DNA from: Streptomyces viridiviolaceus
GTDB taxonomy: Bacteria > Actinomycetota > Actinomycetes > Streptomycetales > Streptomycetaceae
DNA length: 64,000 nt
Assembly (NCBI RefSeq): GCF_014650995.1
Contig: NZ_BMWA01000001.1
Span: forward strand, 466,312 to 530,311
Direction: 5' to 3'
The notes beneath the pieces were generated by a model that did no database searches, was not told the origin of the DNA, and worked only from the letters and a program-made list of their open reading frames with translations. This document shows positions 25,099 through 34,371 of this stretch, piece after piece. The translations under genes were made by a program, and so were the position numbers. Every line of letters begins with the position of its first letter. The first letter of the stretch is position 1.

Positions 25099-26229
25099 TC
25101 AGCCGCCCAGTTCCTGGTGGCGGGCGGCCAGGTGGGCCGCGCCGTCCTCCGTCAAGGAGCCGAACAGGCGCAGGCGGGAGATGCCGCCGTCGGGGAAGAT
25201 GTCCACGCGCGCGTGGGTGCCGACCGCCGGCTCGGGCAGCACGAAGCGGTGGTTGGTGTCGGGCTGCATCCGGGTGCGCGGCAGGACCTCGCGCCACTCG
25301 CCGTCCTCGCCGTCCTTCACGGACACCGACGCCCAGCCGGCCGAGTTGCCCTTCAGGTACGCCGTGTCGATCTCGATCGCGCGGATCTGGGAGCGGTCGA
25401 CGAGCTGGTAGCGGATCCAGTCGTTGCCCTGGTCGCGGCGGCGGCGGGTCTCCCAGCCGTCGTCCATCTTGCGGGAGCGGCCCGGCTGGATGGTGTTGGT
25501 GGCCGGCGAGTAGAAGAGGTTGGAGGCGTCCTCGACCTGGCCGCCGTTCTCCAGGGCGACCACGTCGAAGGTGCCGAGGGCCGCCAGCCACGCCGGGTCC
25601 GGGACGACCTCGCCGTACACCCGCAGCCGGGCGATGCCGCCGTCGGGGTGCTGGTTGAGGCGCAGGTGGGTGAAGCGCTGCTCGGCGGAGACGGCGAAGC
25701 CGTTGGCCGCGTGGCCGCCGATCGGCGTGCGGGGTACGAGGGTCGTCCACTTCACGTCGCCGGCGAGCAGTTCCTCCGGCGACGGGGAGCCCGGCACCGA
25801 GGCGCCCTCGATGGACACCGCCTGCGGGTAGTTGCCGCGGAAGTGGGCCGTGTCGACGACGATGCCGCGGATCACGCCGGGCGCGCCGAGCCGGATCAGC
25901 GCCCAGTCGTGGTCGTCCTCGGTCGGCCAGGGGTGCTCGGCCGAGCTGCCTCGGCGGCGGCGGGTCTCCCAGCCGTCCATGATCTTGCCCTTGTGCCCGA
26001 AGTGCTCGGGGTCGAACTCGGCGCGCTCGGGCACCAGCAGGTTCTCGCGCTGGGCGAAGAACTCGTCGTTGGCGGCGACGACACCGGCGCCGAGCCGCCG
26101 GTCGGCGAGGTTGGCGTACTGGGTGAAGGGGAGGTCCGCGGTGCGGTAGTCCGCGTACGGGTCACCGCCTCCGTAGGGGTTCGCGTCGCCGGTGAAGCTG
26201 GCCAACGAGGAGTTCTGCTGGGCCGTCAC
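25099..26229 (-). CDS. alc: Allantoicase
   Basis: A 376-residue allantoicase, which hydrolyses allantoate to ureidoglycolate and urea. The protein is two related lectin-like halves; each carries the motif GWETRRRR (KIMDGWETRRRR and KMDDGWETRRRR) and a late SRLRLFG/ARLRVYGE segment. GTG 26229 starts MTAQQNSSLASFTGDANPYG. It lies 60 bases downstream of allantoinase on the same strand, so the two form an operon. The divergent IclR-type regulator beyond allantoinase is the expected repressor. Its product leads to glyoxylate, used by the malate synthase encoded nearby. Confidence 0.96.
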   Translation of the reverse strand: MTAQQNSSLASFTGDANPYGGGDPYADYRTADLPFTQYANLADRRLGAGVVAANDEFFAQRENLLVPERAEFDPEHFGHKGKIMDGWETRRRRGSSAEHPWPTEDDHDWALIRLGAPGVIRGIVVDTAHFRGNYPQAVSIEGASVPGSPSPEELLAGDVKWTTLVPRTPIGGHAANGFAVSAEQRFTHLRLNQHPDGGIARLRVYGEVVPDPAWLAALGTFDVVALENGGQVEDASNLFYSPATNTIQPGRSRKMDDGWETRRRRDQGNDWIRYQLVDRSQIRAIEIDTAYLKGNSAGWASVSVKDGEDGEWREVLPRTRMQPDTNHRFVLPEPAVGTHARVDIFPDGGISRLRLFGSLTEDGAAHLAARHQELGG

Positions 26230-26289
26230 GGTGATCAGGTGTTCCTTTCGGGGTCGTTCGACGATGAGTGGGTCAGGGGGCCGGACGCG

Positions 26290-27627
26290 TCAGGTCCGGG
26301 AGAGGAGCTGTCCCTTCGGCTCGGTGAACGCGCCGTCCGCCACGATGCGCTGTCCGCGCAGCCAGGTGGACTTCACGACGCCGTACAGGGTCTTGCCCGC
26401 GTACGCCGTGACGCGGTTGCGGTGCTGGAGGGCGGCCGGGTCGACGGTGAACGTCTCGTCGGGGGCGAGGACGGCGAAGTCGGCGTCGCATCCCGCCGCG
26501 ATGGCGCCCTTGCGGGTGTCGAGGCCCACCAGCCGGGCCGTGTTCGACGACATCCAGCGCACGACGTCCTCCAGGCCGTGGCCCCGCTCGCGGGCCTCGG
26601 TCCACACGGCGGACAGGCTCAGCTGGAGGCCGGAGATGCCGCCCCAGGCGGTGGCGAAGTCGTCCGTCTTGAGGTCGGCGGTGGACGGCGAGTGGTCGGT
26701 GACCACACAGTCGATGGTGCCGTCCGCCAGCGCCTGCCACAGCAGGTCCTGGTTGGCGGCCTCACGGATGGGCGGGCAGCACTTGAACTCGCTGGCGCCG
26801 TCCGGGACCTCCTCGGCGGTGAGGGTGAGGTAGTGCGGGCAGGTCTCGACGGTGACGCGTACGCCGTCGGCCCTGGCCTCGGCGATCAGCGGCAGCGCGT
26901 CGCTGGAGGAGAGGTGGAGCACGTGCACGCGCGCGTCGAGACGCCTGGCCTGCGCGATGAGGGCCGCGATGGCGGTGTCCTCGGCGTCGCGGGGACGGCT
27001 GGCGAGGAAGTCGGTGTACTTGGGGCCGCCGTGCTGCGGGGCGGCGGCCAGGTGGTGCGGGTCCTCGGCGTGCACGATCAGCAGGCCGCCGAAGCCGGCG
27101 ATCTCGGCGAGGGAGCGGGCGAGCTGCTCCTGGTCGAGGTGCGGGAACTCGTCCACGCCCGACGGCGACAGGAACGCCTTGAAACCGAAGACCCCGGCCT
27201 CGTGCAGCGGGCGCAGGTCGCCGACGTTGTCGGGCAGGGCGCCGCCCCAGAAGCCGACGTCGATGTGGGCCTTGTCGGCGGCGACCTTCTGCTTGGTGCG
27301 CAGGTGGTCGACCGTCGTGGTCGGCGGGAGGGAGTTGAGCGGCATGTCGACGAGGGTGGTGATGCCGCCGGCCGCCGCGGCGCGCGTGGCGGTCCAGAAG
27401 CCCTCCCACTCGGTGCGGCCGGGGTCGTTGACGTGCACGTGGGTGTCGACCAGGCCGGGCAGGACGACGTGGTCGCCGACGTCCTCCAGACGCGCGCCCG
27501 CCGGGACGGGGGCGTCGTACGGCAGGACGGCCGTGATCTTCTCCCCGGTCACCGCGACGGACGCGGCACGCGTCCCCTCGGGAGTGATGACACGCGTCGA
27601 GCGCAGCACCAGTTCAGCCTCGGACAC
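26290..27627 (-). CDS. allB: Allantoinase
   Basis: A 445-residue cyclic amidohydrolase that opens the allantoin ring to allantoate. Metal ligands are His63 and His65 in [18 protein letters not shown]; the carboxylated Lys lies in [17 protein letters not shown], further His in [10 protein letters not shown] and CPHYL, and the catalytic Asp in VVTDHSPST. The GTG at 27627 has a GAGGGG ribosome site. It is first in the operon with allantoicase. The control region upstream (27628-27910) holds palindromes that are candidate sites for the divergent IclR regulator. Confidence 0.96.
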   Translation of the reverse strand: MSEAELVLRSTRVITPEGTRAASVAVTGEKITAVLPYDAPVPAGARLEDVGDHVVLPGLVDTHVHVNDPGRTEWEGFWTATRAAAAGGITTLVDMPLNSLPPTTTVDHLRTKQKVAADKAHIDVGFWGGALPDNVGDLRPLHEAGVFGFKAFLSPSGVDEFPHLDQEQLARSLAEIAGFGGLLIVHAEDPHHLAAAPQHGGPKYTDFLASRPRDAEDTAIAALIAQARRLDARVHVLHLSSSDALPLIAEARADGVRVTVETCPHYLTLTAEEVPDGASEFKCCPPIREAANQDLLWQALADGTIDCVVTDHSPSTADLKTDDFATAWGGISGLQLSLSAVWTEARERGHGLEDVVRWMSSNTARLVGLDTRKGAIAAGCDADFAVLAPDETFTVDPAALQHRNRVTAYAGKTLYGVVKSTWLRGQRIVADGAFTEPKGQLLSRT

Positions 27628-27702
27628 CCGAACCCCTCTCTTGGCCGCCGTTCTGTCACCGGTTCACATCCGGGAAACGGGATCTACCGCCACGTAACGG
27701 AT

Positions 27703-27719
27703 TTCAACGTTCTGTTGAA
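27703..27719. promoter_or_regulatory. Candidate AllR-type operator
   Basis: Inverted repeat TTCAAC-gttct-GTTGAA, 76 bases upstream of the allantoinase start in the divergent allB/IclR control region. IclR-family repressors bind such short palindromes. A related TTGAAG core occurs upstream of malate synthase (about 29960). Confidence 0.55.
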
Positions 27720-27806
27720 GGAGTCTTCACTCCCGGTTCCACGTCGTCAAGAGGCACCCTTTTCCGGGCATGCTCGACGACTCCGCTCTGGACGTTTCCA
27801 CAAAGC

Positions 27807-27842
27807 GGAATTAGAATTCCAGCAAGCAGAACGTAGCTACGT
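27807..27842. promoter_or_regulatory. Two perfect palindromes upstream of the IclR regulator
   Basis: GGAATT-AG-AATTCC (27807-27820) and ACGTAGCTACGT (27831-27842) stand ten bases apart in an unusually AT-rich patch, 69-104 bases before the regulator start. They may be autoregulatory sites or part of the promoter. Confidence 0.45.
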
Positions 27843-27910
27843 ACAAGCCAGGAGTCAACCGGCTGCCGGGTAGGCTTCTGCCCTCCCGCCAGCCCCGAAA
27901 GGAACGTGCC

Positions 27911-28714
27911 GTGCCGACGTCCAGCGCCAGCACCACCGACTCCGCCAGGTCCGCCACAGGTGGCGTCCAGTCCCTGGAGCGCGCCTTCGACCTGCTCGAA
28001 CGGATGGCGGACGCGGGCGGCGAGGTCGGCCTGAGCGAGCTGTCCGCGAGCAGCGGGCTGCCTCTGCCCACCATCCACCGCCTGATGCGCACGCTCGTGG
28101 CCTGCGGATACGTACGCCAGCAGTCCAACCGCCGCTATGCGCTCGGCCCGCGCCTGATCCGCCTGGGCGAGTCGGCGTCCCGGCTGCTGGGCACCTGGGC
28201 GCGCCCGCATCTGGCCCGTCTGGTCGAGGAGACCGGCGAGACGGCGAACATGGCACTGCTCGACGGGGACGAGATCGTCTACGTGGCGCAGGTGCCCTCC
28301 AAGCACTCGATGCGCATGTTCACCGAGGTCGGCCGGCGTGTCCTGCCGCACTCCACGGGTGTGGGCAAGGCGCTGCTCGCCGGCTTCCCGCCGGAGGAGG
28401 TGCGGGCCCTGCTGCACCGGACCGGCATGCCGGCCGCGACCGAGAAGACGATCACCACACCCGACGGCTTCCTCGCGGCGCTGGAGGACGTCCGGCGCCA
28501 GGGGTACGCGATCGACGACAACGAGCAGGAGATCGGCGTCCGCTGCCTGGCCGTCCCCGTGCCCGACTCCCCCACCGCGGCGGCCATCTCGATCTCCGGT
28601 CCCGCGGGCCGGGTCACGGAGGCCGCGACCGACAAGATCGTTCCGGTGCTCCAGCAGGTGGCGGCGGAGCTCTCGGAGGCGCTGCTGACCTCGGGCGGCA
28701 GCCCGGCGGCCTGA
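27911..28714 (+). CDS. allR: IclR-family regulator of allantoin genes
   Basis: A 267-residue IclR protein. The winged helix-turn-helix lies at about residues 20-75 (VQSLERAFDLLERMADAGGE, then LPLPTIHRLMRTLVACGYV). The effector domain has IclR landmarks ETGETANMALLDGDEIVYVA, HSTGVGKALLAGFP, and the Cys of GVRCLAVPVPD. GTG 27911 is the start. It is divergent from allantoinase, as AllR is in S. coelicolor, where it represses ureide genes and is relieved by pathway ligands. I infer the same here. Confidence 0.92.
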   Translation: MPTSSASTTDSARSATGGVQSLERAFDLLERMADAGGEVGLSELSASSGLPLPTIHRLMRTLVACGYVRQQSNRRYALGPRLIRLGESASRLLGTWARPHLARLVEETGETANMALLDGDEIVYVAQVPSKHSMRMFTEVGRRVLPHSTGVGKALLAGFPPEEVRALLHRTGMPAATEKTITTPDGFLAALEDVRRQGYAIDDNEQEIGVRCLAVPVPDSPTAAAISISGPAGRVTEAATDKIVPVLQQVAAELSEALLTSGGSPAA

Positions 28715-28733
28715 GCCGCACCCCGCACCACCC

Positions 28734-28766
28734 GCAGCCCCCGGACCCGACACGGCCGGGGGCTGC
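28734..28766. terminator. Hairpin terminator after the IclR gene
   Basis: GCAGCCCCCGG (28734-28744) pairs perfectly with CCGGGGGCTGC (28756-28766), with an 11-base loop. It lies 20 bases past the IclR stop and before the convergent DUF5955-like gene. Confidence 0.8.
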
Positions 28767-28786
28767 GGTCGTCGCGCGTCAGCGCC

Positions 28787-29098
28787 TCACCGGGGCGGCG
28801 GGTCGCCGAAGAGCTCCACGGCGTGCCGGACGTCCGTCAGCCCTCGGGACAGGGCGCTCACGGAGCCGATCGCGCCGGCGATCAGCAGCAGGGATCGGTA
28901 CAGCCGCGGCACCTCGGGGACGCCGTGTGCCGTCATCGCGGCGAGGCTGGCCAGTTCGTCCTCGGCGATGTCACGGTCCGGGAAGTCGGCCGGCAGCACG
29001 GCGAGTTGGCGTCGCAACCGGGACACCGCGATGCGCAGCGCCGCCACCCTCACGTCCTCGTCACCGACGGTCACTTGCCTCTGCCCCAAGCTCCGCAA
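28787..29098 (-). CDS. DUF5955-like small protein
   Basis: A 103-residue helical protein: VAALRIAVSRLRRQLAVLPA, then ELASLAAMTAHGVPEVPRLY and LLLIAGAIGSVSALSRGLTD. I recall it as a streptomycete family of unknown function (DUF5955). The start is either TTG 29098, with GGGGGAGG five bases upstream, or GTG 29074 (MTVGDEDVRVAAL). I report the longer form because of the strong ribosome site. There are no membrane segments or enzyme motifs. Confidence 0.75.
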   Translation of the reverse strand: MRSLGQRQVTVGDEDVRVAALRIAVSRLRRQLAVLPADFPDRDIAEDELASLAAMTAHGVPEVPRLYRSLLLIAGAIGSVSALSRGLTDVRHAVELFGDPPPR

Positions 29099-29298
29099 CG
29101 CAGCCTCCCCCTCGCACCCCGTTGTGCGCCCCTACGCAGTGAACGTGCCGAGCGCCCCCAGACACTGGTCGGGCGCCGGGGACGCGGGCCAGTAAACGCC
29201 ACCGGATGCCGCGCGCGCCACCGCGCGGACCGAAATTCAGCCCCCGGAAACCCGGCGCACGCCGGAGCGTTCGGCGCGCACTCGGGTATGCAGGACGC

Positions 29299-29898
29299 AT
29301 GACGGACAACGAAGACCAGGTCGCCGGACTGCTCCTGGCGGCAGGGGGCGGGCGGCGGCTCGGCGGGCGGCCCAAGGCGCTGCTCGAACATCGCGGACAT
29401 CCACTCGTCGAACACGCGGTCGACACGCTCCGCGCGGCCGGCTGCACCCGCGTGCACGTGGTGCTGGGGGCGCGGGCCGAGGCCGTACGGGCCCGGGCGG
29501 CGCTGGAGGGGTGCGTCCTCGTGGACAACCCCGACTGGGAGCAGGGCATGGGGTCGTCGCTGCGCGCCGGGCTCGGCTCACTGACCGGTACGGGGGCGCG
29601 GGCCGCGCTGGTGTCGCTGGTGGACCAGCCGGGCATCGGGCCGGAGGCGGTGGCGCGGGTGCGCGCCGGGTACCGGGACGAGACGTCGCTCGTGGCGGCC
29701 GCGTACGAGGGGGTGCGCGGGCACCCGGTCCTCTTCGGCGCGGCCCACTGGGCGGGTGTCGCGGCGACCGCGACCGGGGACCGGGGGGCGCGTGCCTATC
29801 TCAAGGAGCACGAGGCGGGGATCACGCTCATCGAGTGCGGGGACGTGGCGCGGCCGTACGACATCGACACCGAGGCGGACCTGGTCCACCTTGAGTGA
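29299..29898 (+). CDS. MobA-like nucleotidyltransferase (MocA type)
   Basis: A 199-residue NTP-transferase. The N-terminal binding loop is GLLLAAGGGRRLGGRPKALL; WEQGMGSSLRAGL and SLVDQPGIGPEAV are typical of molybdenum-cofactor cytidylyltransferases (MocA). Those enzymes make the CMP form of the cofactor for xanthine-dehydrogenase-type enzymes, which act earlier in purine breakdown and so fit beside allantoin genes. ATG 29299 starts MTDNEDQVAG. The function is by family similarity; a sugar-phosphate nucleotidyltransferase is a lesser possibility. Confidence 0.85.
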   Translation: MTDNEDQVAGLLLAAGGGRRLGGRPKALLEHRGHPLVEHAVDTLRAAGCTRVHVVLGARAEAVRARAALEGCVLVDNPDWEQGMGSSLRAGLGSLTGTGARAALVSLVDQPGIGPEAVARVRAGYRDETSLVAAAYEGVRGHPVLFGAAHWAGVAATATGDRGARAYLKEHEAGITLIECGDVARPYDIDTEADLVHLE

Positions 29899-30082
29899 AG
29901 GGCGTGGCACCGAGCGCCACCTTCCCTCGACTCAGAGAATCTCGACATCAACAAACCATTGAAGTTCCACGATGAGGAAACTACTATCCACTGACCAGAA
30001 GCACTCGACCGCACAGCGAGTGCGCTATGCCCCATACGTGCCCCTTGGCACCCGGTGCCACCGCTGAAGGAAGTGACAGCTC

Positions 30083-31705
30083 ATGTCCGCACCAGCGCCG
30101 TCCTCGCTGGCCATCGTCGACGCCGAGCCCCTGCCCCGGCAGGAGGAGGTCCTCACCGATGCGGCGCTCGCCTTCGTGGCCGAGCTGCACCGGCGGTTCA
30201 CGCCCCGGCGTGACGAGCTCCTCGCCCGCCGTGCGGAGCGCCGCGCCGAGATCGCCCGCACCTCCACGCTCGACTTCCTCCCGGAGACCGCCGCCGTCCG
30301 CGCCGACGACTCCTGGAAGGTGGCCCCCGCTCCGGCCGCGCTGCAGGACCGCCGGGTCGAGATCACCGGCCCCACCGACCGCAAGATGACCATCAACGCC
30401 CTCAACTCGGGCGCGAAGGTCTGGCTCGCGGACTTCGAGGACGCCTCCGCGCCGACCTGGGAGAACGTCGTCCTGGGCCAGCTCAACCTGATCGACGCCT
30501 ACTCCCGCACCATCGACTTCACCGACGAGCGCACCGGCAAGTCCTACGCCCTGCGCCCGGACGAGGAGCTGGCGACGGTCGTCATGCGCCCGCGCGGCTG
30601 GCACCTCGACGAGCGCCACCTCCAGGTGGACGGCCGCCCGGTCCCCGGCGCCCTGGTCGACTTCGGCCTGTACTTCTTCCACAACGCCCAGCGCCTGCTC
30701 GACCTCGGCAAGGGCCCGTACTTCTACCTCCCGAAGACGGAGTCGCACCTGGAGGCCCGCCTCTGGAACGAGGTCTTCGTCTTCGCTCAGGACCACGTCG
30801 GCATCCCGCAGGGCACCGTCCGCGCCACCGTCCTGATCGAGACGATCACGGCCGCGTACGAGATGGAGGAGATCCTCTACGAGCTGCGCGACCACGCCTC
30901 CGGGCTGAACGCCGGCCGCTGGGACTACCTGTTCTCCATCGTCAAGAACTTCCGCGACGGCGGGGAGAAGTTCGTGCTGCCGGACCGCAACGCGGTCACG
31001 ATGACGGCCCCGTTCATGCGCGCGTACACCGAACTCCTCGTCCGCACCTGCCACAAGCGCGGCGCTCACGCCATCGGCGGCATGGCGGCCTTCATCCCGT
31101 CCCGCCGGGACGCCGAGGTGAACAAGGTGGCCTTCGAGAAGGTCCGCGCCGACAAGGACCGCGAGGCCGGCGACGGCTTCGACGGCTCCTGGGTCGCCCA
31201 CCCCGACCTGGTCCCGATCGCCATGGAGTCCTTCGACAAGGTCCTCGGCGACAAGCCCCACCAGAAGGACCGGCTGCGCGAGGACGTCGACGTCAAGGCG
31301 GCCGACCTGATCGCGATCGACTCGCTCGACGCCAAGCCGACGTACGCGGGCCTGGTCAACGCCGTCCAGGTCGGCATCCGCTACATCGAGGCATGGCTGC
31401 GCGGCCTCGGCGCGGTCGCCATCTTCAACCTGATGGAGGACGCGGCCACCGCCGAGATCTCCCGCTCGCAGATCTGGCAGTGGATCAACGCGGGCGTCGT
31501 CCTCGACAACGGCGAGCAGGTCACCGCCGACCTCGCCCGCAAGGTGGCTGCCGAGGAGCTGGCGAACATCCGCGCCGAGATCGGCGACGAGGCGTTCGCG
31601 GCCGGCAACTGGCAGCAGGCCCACGACCTGCTGCTGACGGTCTCCCTCGACGAGGACTACGCCGACTTCCTGACCCTGCCGGCGTACGAGCAGCTCAAGG
31701 GCTGA
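30083..31705 (+). CDS. aceB: Malate synthase A
   Basis: A 540-residue malate synthase that condenses glyoxylate with acetyl-CoA to malate. Landmarks are [74 protein letters not shown] (catalytic Glu region), [10 protein letters not shown] and [11 protein letters not shown]. Length matches the A-type enzyme. ATG 30083 follows GAAGGAAG. No isocitrate lyase is nearby, so here it probably consumes glyoxylate from allantoin breakdown. A perfect 19-bp terminator follows. Confidence 0.97.
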   Translation: MSAPAPSSLAIVDAEPLPRQEEVLTDAALAFVAELHRRFTPRRDELLARRAERRAEIARTSTLDFLPETAAVRADDSWKVAPAPAALQDRRVEITGPTDRKMTINALNSGAKVWLADFEDASAPTWENVVLGQLNLIDAYSRTIDFTDERTGKSYALRPDEELATVVMRPRGWHLDERHLQVDGRPVPGALVDFGLYFFHNAQRLLDLGKGPYFYLPKTESHLEARLWNEVFVFAQDHVGIPQGTVRATVLIETITAAYEMEEILYELRDHASGLNAGRWDYLFSIVKNFRDGGEKFVLPDRNAVTMTAPFMRAYTELLVRTCHKRGAHAIGGMAAFIPSRRDAEVNKVAFEKVRADKDREAGDGFDGSWVAHPDLVPIAMESFDKVLGDKPHQKDRLREDVDVKAADLIAIDSLDAKPTYAGLVNAVQVGIRYIEAWLRGLGAVAIFNLMEDAATAEISRSQIWQWINAGVVLDNGEQVTADLARKVAAEELANIRAEIGDEAFAAGNWQQAHDLLLTVSLDEDYADFLTLPAYEQLKG

Positions 31706-31714
31706 CACCGCCAC

Positions 31715-31762
31715 GCACGCCCGCGCCCCCGGTACCGCACAGCACCGGGGGCGCGGGCGTGC
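31715..31762. terminator. 19-bp perfect hairpin terminator after malate synthase
   Basis: GCACGCCCGCGCCCCCGGT (31715-31733) pairs without mismatch with ACCGGGGGCGCGGGCGTGC (31744-31762), with a ten-base loop. It sits between malate synthase (stop 31705) and the convergent HipA-like gene (stop 31764), one base away from the latter. Confidence 0.88.
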
Positions 31763-31763
31763 C

Positions 31764-32678
31764 TCAGCCCAGGTGCACCGACCAGTCCTGCTCCGCGGCC
31801 GGCTTGCCGTGCAGATCGGGCACCCGCTTGAGCCAGTCCGGACGGCCCTGCTGGGTGCGCCGGGCGCGCCGGGCGTTCTCGGCGGCCAGCTCCTCGGGGC
31901 TGGGGAAGTCGGTGGGCAGCCAGGTCGCGGACGACCGCGCGCGGGCGAGGAGGAAGTCCACGTAGGCCCGGCGCACCTCGGCGGGCGTGTCGAACCCGGG
32001 TTCGTCGGCCAGCCAGGCGTCCGGTACCTCGTCCGTGATGGCCCGCAGCAGCTCCTCGGTCACCTTGGGCCGCAGCTCGGCGTCGGCCGCGCGCACATCG
32101 GGCCCGTAGTGGCCGAGGGCGTGGTGCCGGAAGTCGTAGGCCTTCGCCGGGTCGGTGGTGCCCCACCGGTGGTGGAAGACGAGCGCGGCGCCGTGGTCGA
32201 TCAGCCACAGCTTCGGGGGTGCGACCCCGAGCGTCGGCCAGACCATCAGGTTGGAGCTGTGGACCGTGCGGTCCACGTTCACGGTGAGCGCGTCCAGCCA
32301 GACGACCCGTCCGGCCTCCAGCGGGTCGACGGGGAAGACCTGCGCGATCTCCGGGGTGAAGTCGCGCGCGCCCGGCAGCCAGTCCATGCCGAGGTTGACG
32401 CCGGCGCTGGCCTCGTGCAGCTCCCGGACCTCCTGGTGGGGCTCGTGCGCGGCGATCGCCGGATCGAAGTGGACCAGCACCAGCTCGGGGAAGCGCAGCC
32501 CGAGGGCGCGGGCCAGCTCCCCCACGATCACCTCGGCGACCAGCGCCTTGCGTCCCTGCGCGGAGCCGGTGAACTTCACGACGTAGGTGCCGAGGTCGTC
32601 GGCCTCGACGACTCCGGGGACGGAGCCGCCGGACCTCAGCGGCTCGATATAGCGGGTCGCGGTGACCTCTCTCATCAT
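31764..32678 (-). CDS. HipA-like protein kinase domain protein
   Basis: A 304-residue protein resembling the HipA-like kinase family. The N-lobe segment is VEADDLGTYVVKFTGSAQGR with a likely ATP-binding Lys. The catalytic half has WLDALTVNVDRTVHSSNLMV (the loop equivalent to HRD/NxxxxN) and KLWLIDHGAALVFHH (the DFG-like metal-binding Asp). HipA toxins phosphorylate tRNA synthetases and pair with a HipB DNA-binding antitoxin; no HipB-like gene is adjacent, so toxin-antitoxin function is doubtful. The start is ATG 32678 or the ATG three bases later. It is conserved beside malate synthase as far as I recall. Confidence 0.82.
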   Translation of the reverse strand: MMREVTATRYIEPLRSGGSVPGVVEADDLGTYVVKFTGSAQGRKALVAEVIVGELARALGLRFPELVLVHFDPAIAAHEPHQEVRELHEASAGVNLGMDWLPGARDFTPEIAQVFPVDPLEAGRVVWLDALTVNVDRTVHSSNLMVWPTLGVAPPKLWLIDHGAALVFHHRWGTTDPAKAYDFRHHALGHYGPDVRAADAELRPKVTEELLRAITDEVPDAWLADEPGFDTPAEVRRAYVDFLLARARSSATWLPTDFPSPEELAAENARRARRTQQGRPDWLKRVPDLHGKPAAEQDWSVHLG

Positions 32679-32762
32679 TTCTTAGGCCACCTTACTCTTC
32701 AGCCTTGTAATCCACGGTCGCCTCCGCAGGTGCCGAACAGTGCGAACTGCCCGTCGTCAGCG

Positions 32763-32784
32763 CTGGGGAGTATCTGGGGAGTTT
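32763..32784. repeat. Two 11-bp direct repeats beside the integrase relic
   Basis: CTGGGGAGTAT is followed at once by CTGGGGAGTTT, 40 bases beyond the integrase stop. Short direct repeats next to integrase genes can be arm-type binding sites or att remnants. No tRNA gene is present here. Confidence 0.4.
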
Positions 32785-32823
32785 CGACTGCGTGCGGATC
32801 TCCCCCGCCTGGCCAGCAGTCCG

Positions 32824-33545
32824 TCAATGGCCCCCCGCCCCGGCCTCCGGCATGAAGTGAGCATAGTAACCGAGGGTGATTGCCGATGAGGAATGCCCGA
32901 GCCACCGCGCCACGGTCACTACGGACTCTCCCGCCTCCAGCATGATTGAGGCATAGATGTGCCGCAGCACGTGGAAGCCGTCCTTCGGAGCCGCTTCCCA
33001 CTGCCAGTCCTTTGCCTCGTTGGCACGTGGCGGGATGATGCCGGCCTTCGCCGACGCCGGCTTCCAGGTGTAGGTGTTCCACGTGTTCACCGCAATGGCG
33101 TTGTCGAATCGTGTGGTGAGCAGGAGGGAGAACTTCCTCCGCTACCCCTCTGCATCCGGCTTCCCCCACGGGAGCCCCACCTCCACCGGCGAAAACGCCT
33201 CGACATGGCGCTGCATCTCCTCGGCCACCGAGAGGGCACGTCGACGATACGGGTCTTCTTCCCCTTCGGCAGGGTGTAGCTGCATCGGGTTCCTGGCGAG
33301 CCGCTTGTCATCGACCGCCGCCTCCAGAATGGAGGACAACTCGGACAGGATGCCGCGTCGGTAGTCGACCGAGGAGGCGGTGGACTCCAACTTCGCTGTG
33401 TATCACGCAGATCCGCCGCCGTGATGTCGATCAGCAGGACACCGCTGCCATCGTCAGCGAGATCCGCATCGCGGATGCGCAGCAGCAGCGCTTCTTCCGG
33501 CCGCAGAGCCGCGAGAGCTATGGACGTCAGGGAGGCCGGCAGCAT
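32824..33545 (-). pseudogene. Tyrosine recombinase (phage-type integrase) remnants
   Basis: At least three frames on the reverse strand hold integrase pieces. From 33545 there is AALRPEEALLLRIRDADLAD, the arginine-I box. From about 33390 there is a core-binding segment RRGILSELSSILEAAVDDKR. Then LPKGKKTRIVDVP and VAEEMQRHVEAFSPVEVGLP follow in different frames. The C-terminal catalytic part (32824-33090) is intact: FHVLRHIYASIML with His and Arg, WLGHSSSAITLGYY with His and the Tyr nucleophile. The order (Arg-I box before core-binding domain) suggests pieces of two integrases joined. Frameshifts make it non-functional. It marks an old integrative element. Confidence 0.82.
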
Positions 33546-33593
33546 GAGTCCGTTCTGCGGCGCAGTCCAGCATCGAGCAACAGTTCCGATCGG

Positions 33594-34350
33594 TCAGAAT
33601 AAACGCATCGCAAACAATAACTTCGGCCATTGACAAGCTTCTTGAGGGGGTAAGCCCCCGTGGGGGACGTGGCAGTCGGCTCGCCACATGTGCAATTGCG
33701 CAGCGGAGCCGAACATCTCCAATAGTCCGGACAATCGCCGGTTTTGCTGACCGGCGATCCCGGGCCATGTTCCGCGAGCCTCGCGCAGGATCTTCCGCAG
33801 ACACCCGGCCGGTCCCTCCTCGTCGGCTGCGGCGGCCAGGAAGCAGGGGTTGGCGTCCTGGATGAGAGGCGGTAGCTCTCCGAGGCTGATGTGCGAGGTG
33901 AACGTCAGGTCTGTCGCTGCCGCCGAGGGCTGGTCGATGTCGCGAAGCCGGCCGTGTGCTGCGACGGCGCCGAGGACCAGATCGGGGCCGGCGAGCTGCA
34001 CAGTGGGCTGGTCTCGGGCGCCGAGCGCGACGAGGAAGTCGGCCACCGCCTCGCCGGGGATGTCGCGACTGAAGTAGGCCGACCATTGAGCGAGCGGGCT
34101 GCTGACCCCGGCACGGGCGGAAATCTGCCAGGTGATCGGCAGCTCACCCAGGTGGAAAGGCTCGTCCGCCAGGCTCCACCGGGCCCAGCGCAGGGCGTCG
34201 GCACTGATGTGCAGGAAGGTGCTGCGCAGAACCTGGCGGCCCTCCAGCCCCCGTCCGGCTCATGCCGACCACGAACGATCGCTCGTCCAGCCCAGGCCGG
34301 TGAGCGTGTCGGCGACGGCGTCGTAGAGGCGTCCGTCGTCGCCGGCAAAG
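33594..34350 (-). pseudogene. DUF317 protein relic with in-frame TGA
   Basis: Read on the reverse strand from about 34350: AGDDGRLYDAVADTLTGLGW, then TSDRSWSA, then an in-frame TGA, then LEGRQVLRSTFLHISADALR, then WQISARAGVSSPLAQWSAYF and GEAVADFLVALGARDQPTV, to a stop at 33594. This alternating pattern is typical of DUF317 proteins, which are common in actinomycete integrative elements. The frame after the TGA has no good start. With the integrase fragments next to it, it is part of a decayed mobile element. The C-terminal end (after about 33700) looks like run-on text. Confidence 0.65.
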
Positions 34351-34371
34351 TCCCGGGGCGGGGCCCGCGGT

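Noticed and set aside
24523..27873. A 1116-codon plus-strand open frame across the allantoin genes
   Set aside because: It lies opposite two clear enzymes and runs through several genes and intergenic regions; no motif, and composition is typical of antisense frames.
29984..31714. A 576-codon minus-strand frame opposite malate synthase
   Set aside because: Val/Asp/Gly-rich antisense text; malate synthase motifs on the plus strand are complete.
32690..32760. A tRNA gene as integration target near the integrase relic
   Set aside because: I looked for a T-loop (GTTCGAATC-like) and acceptor stem here and found none.
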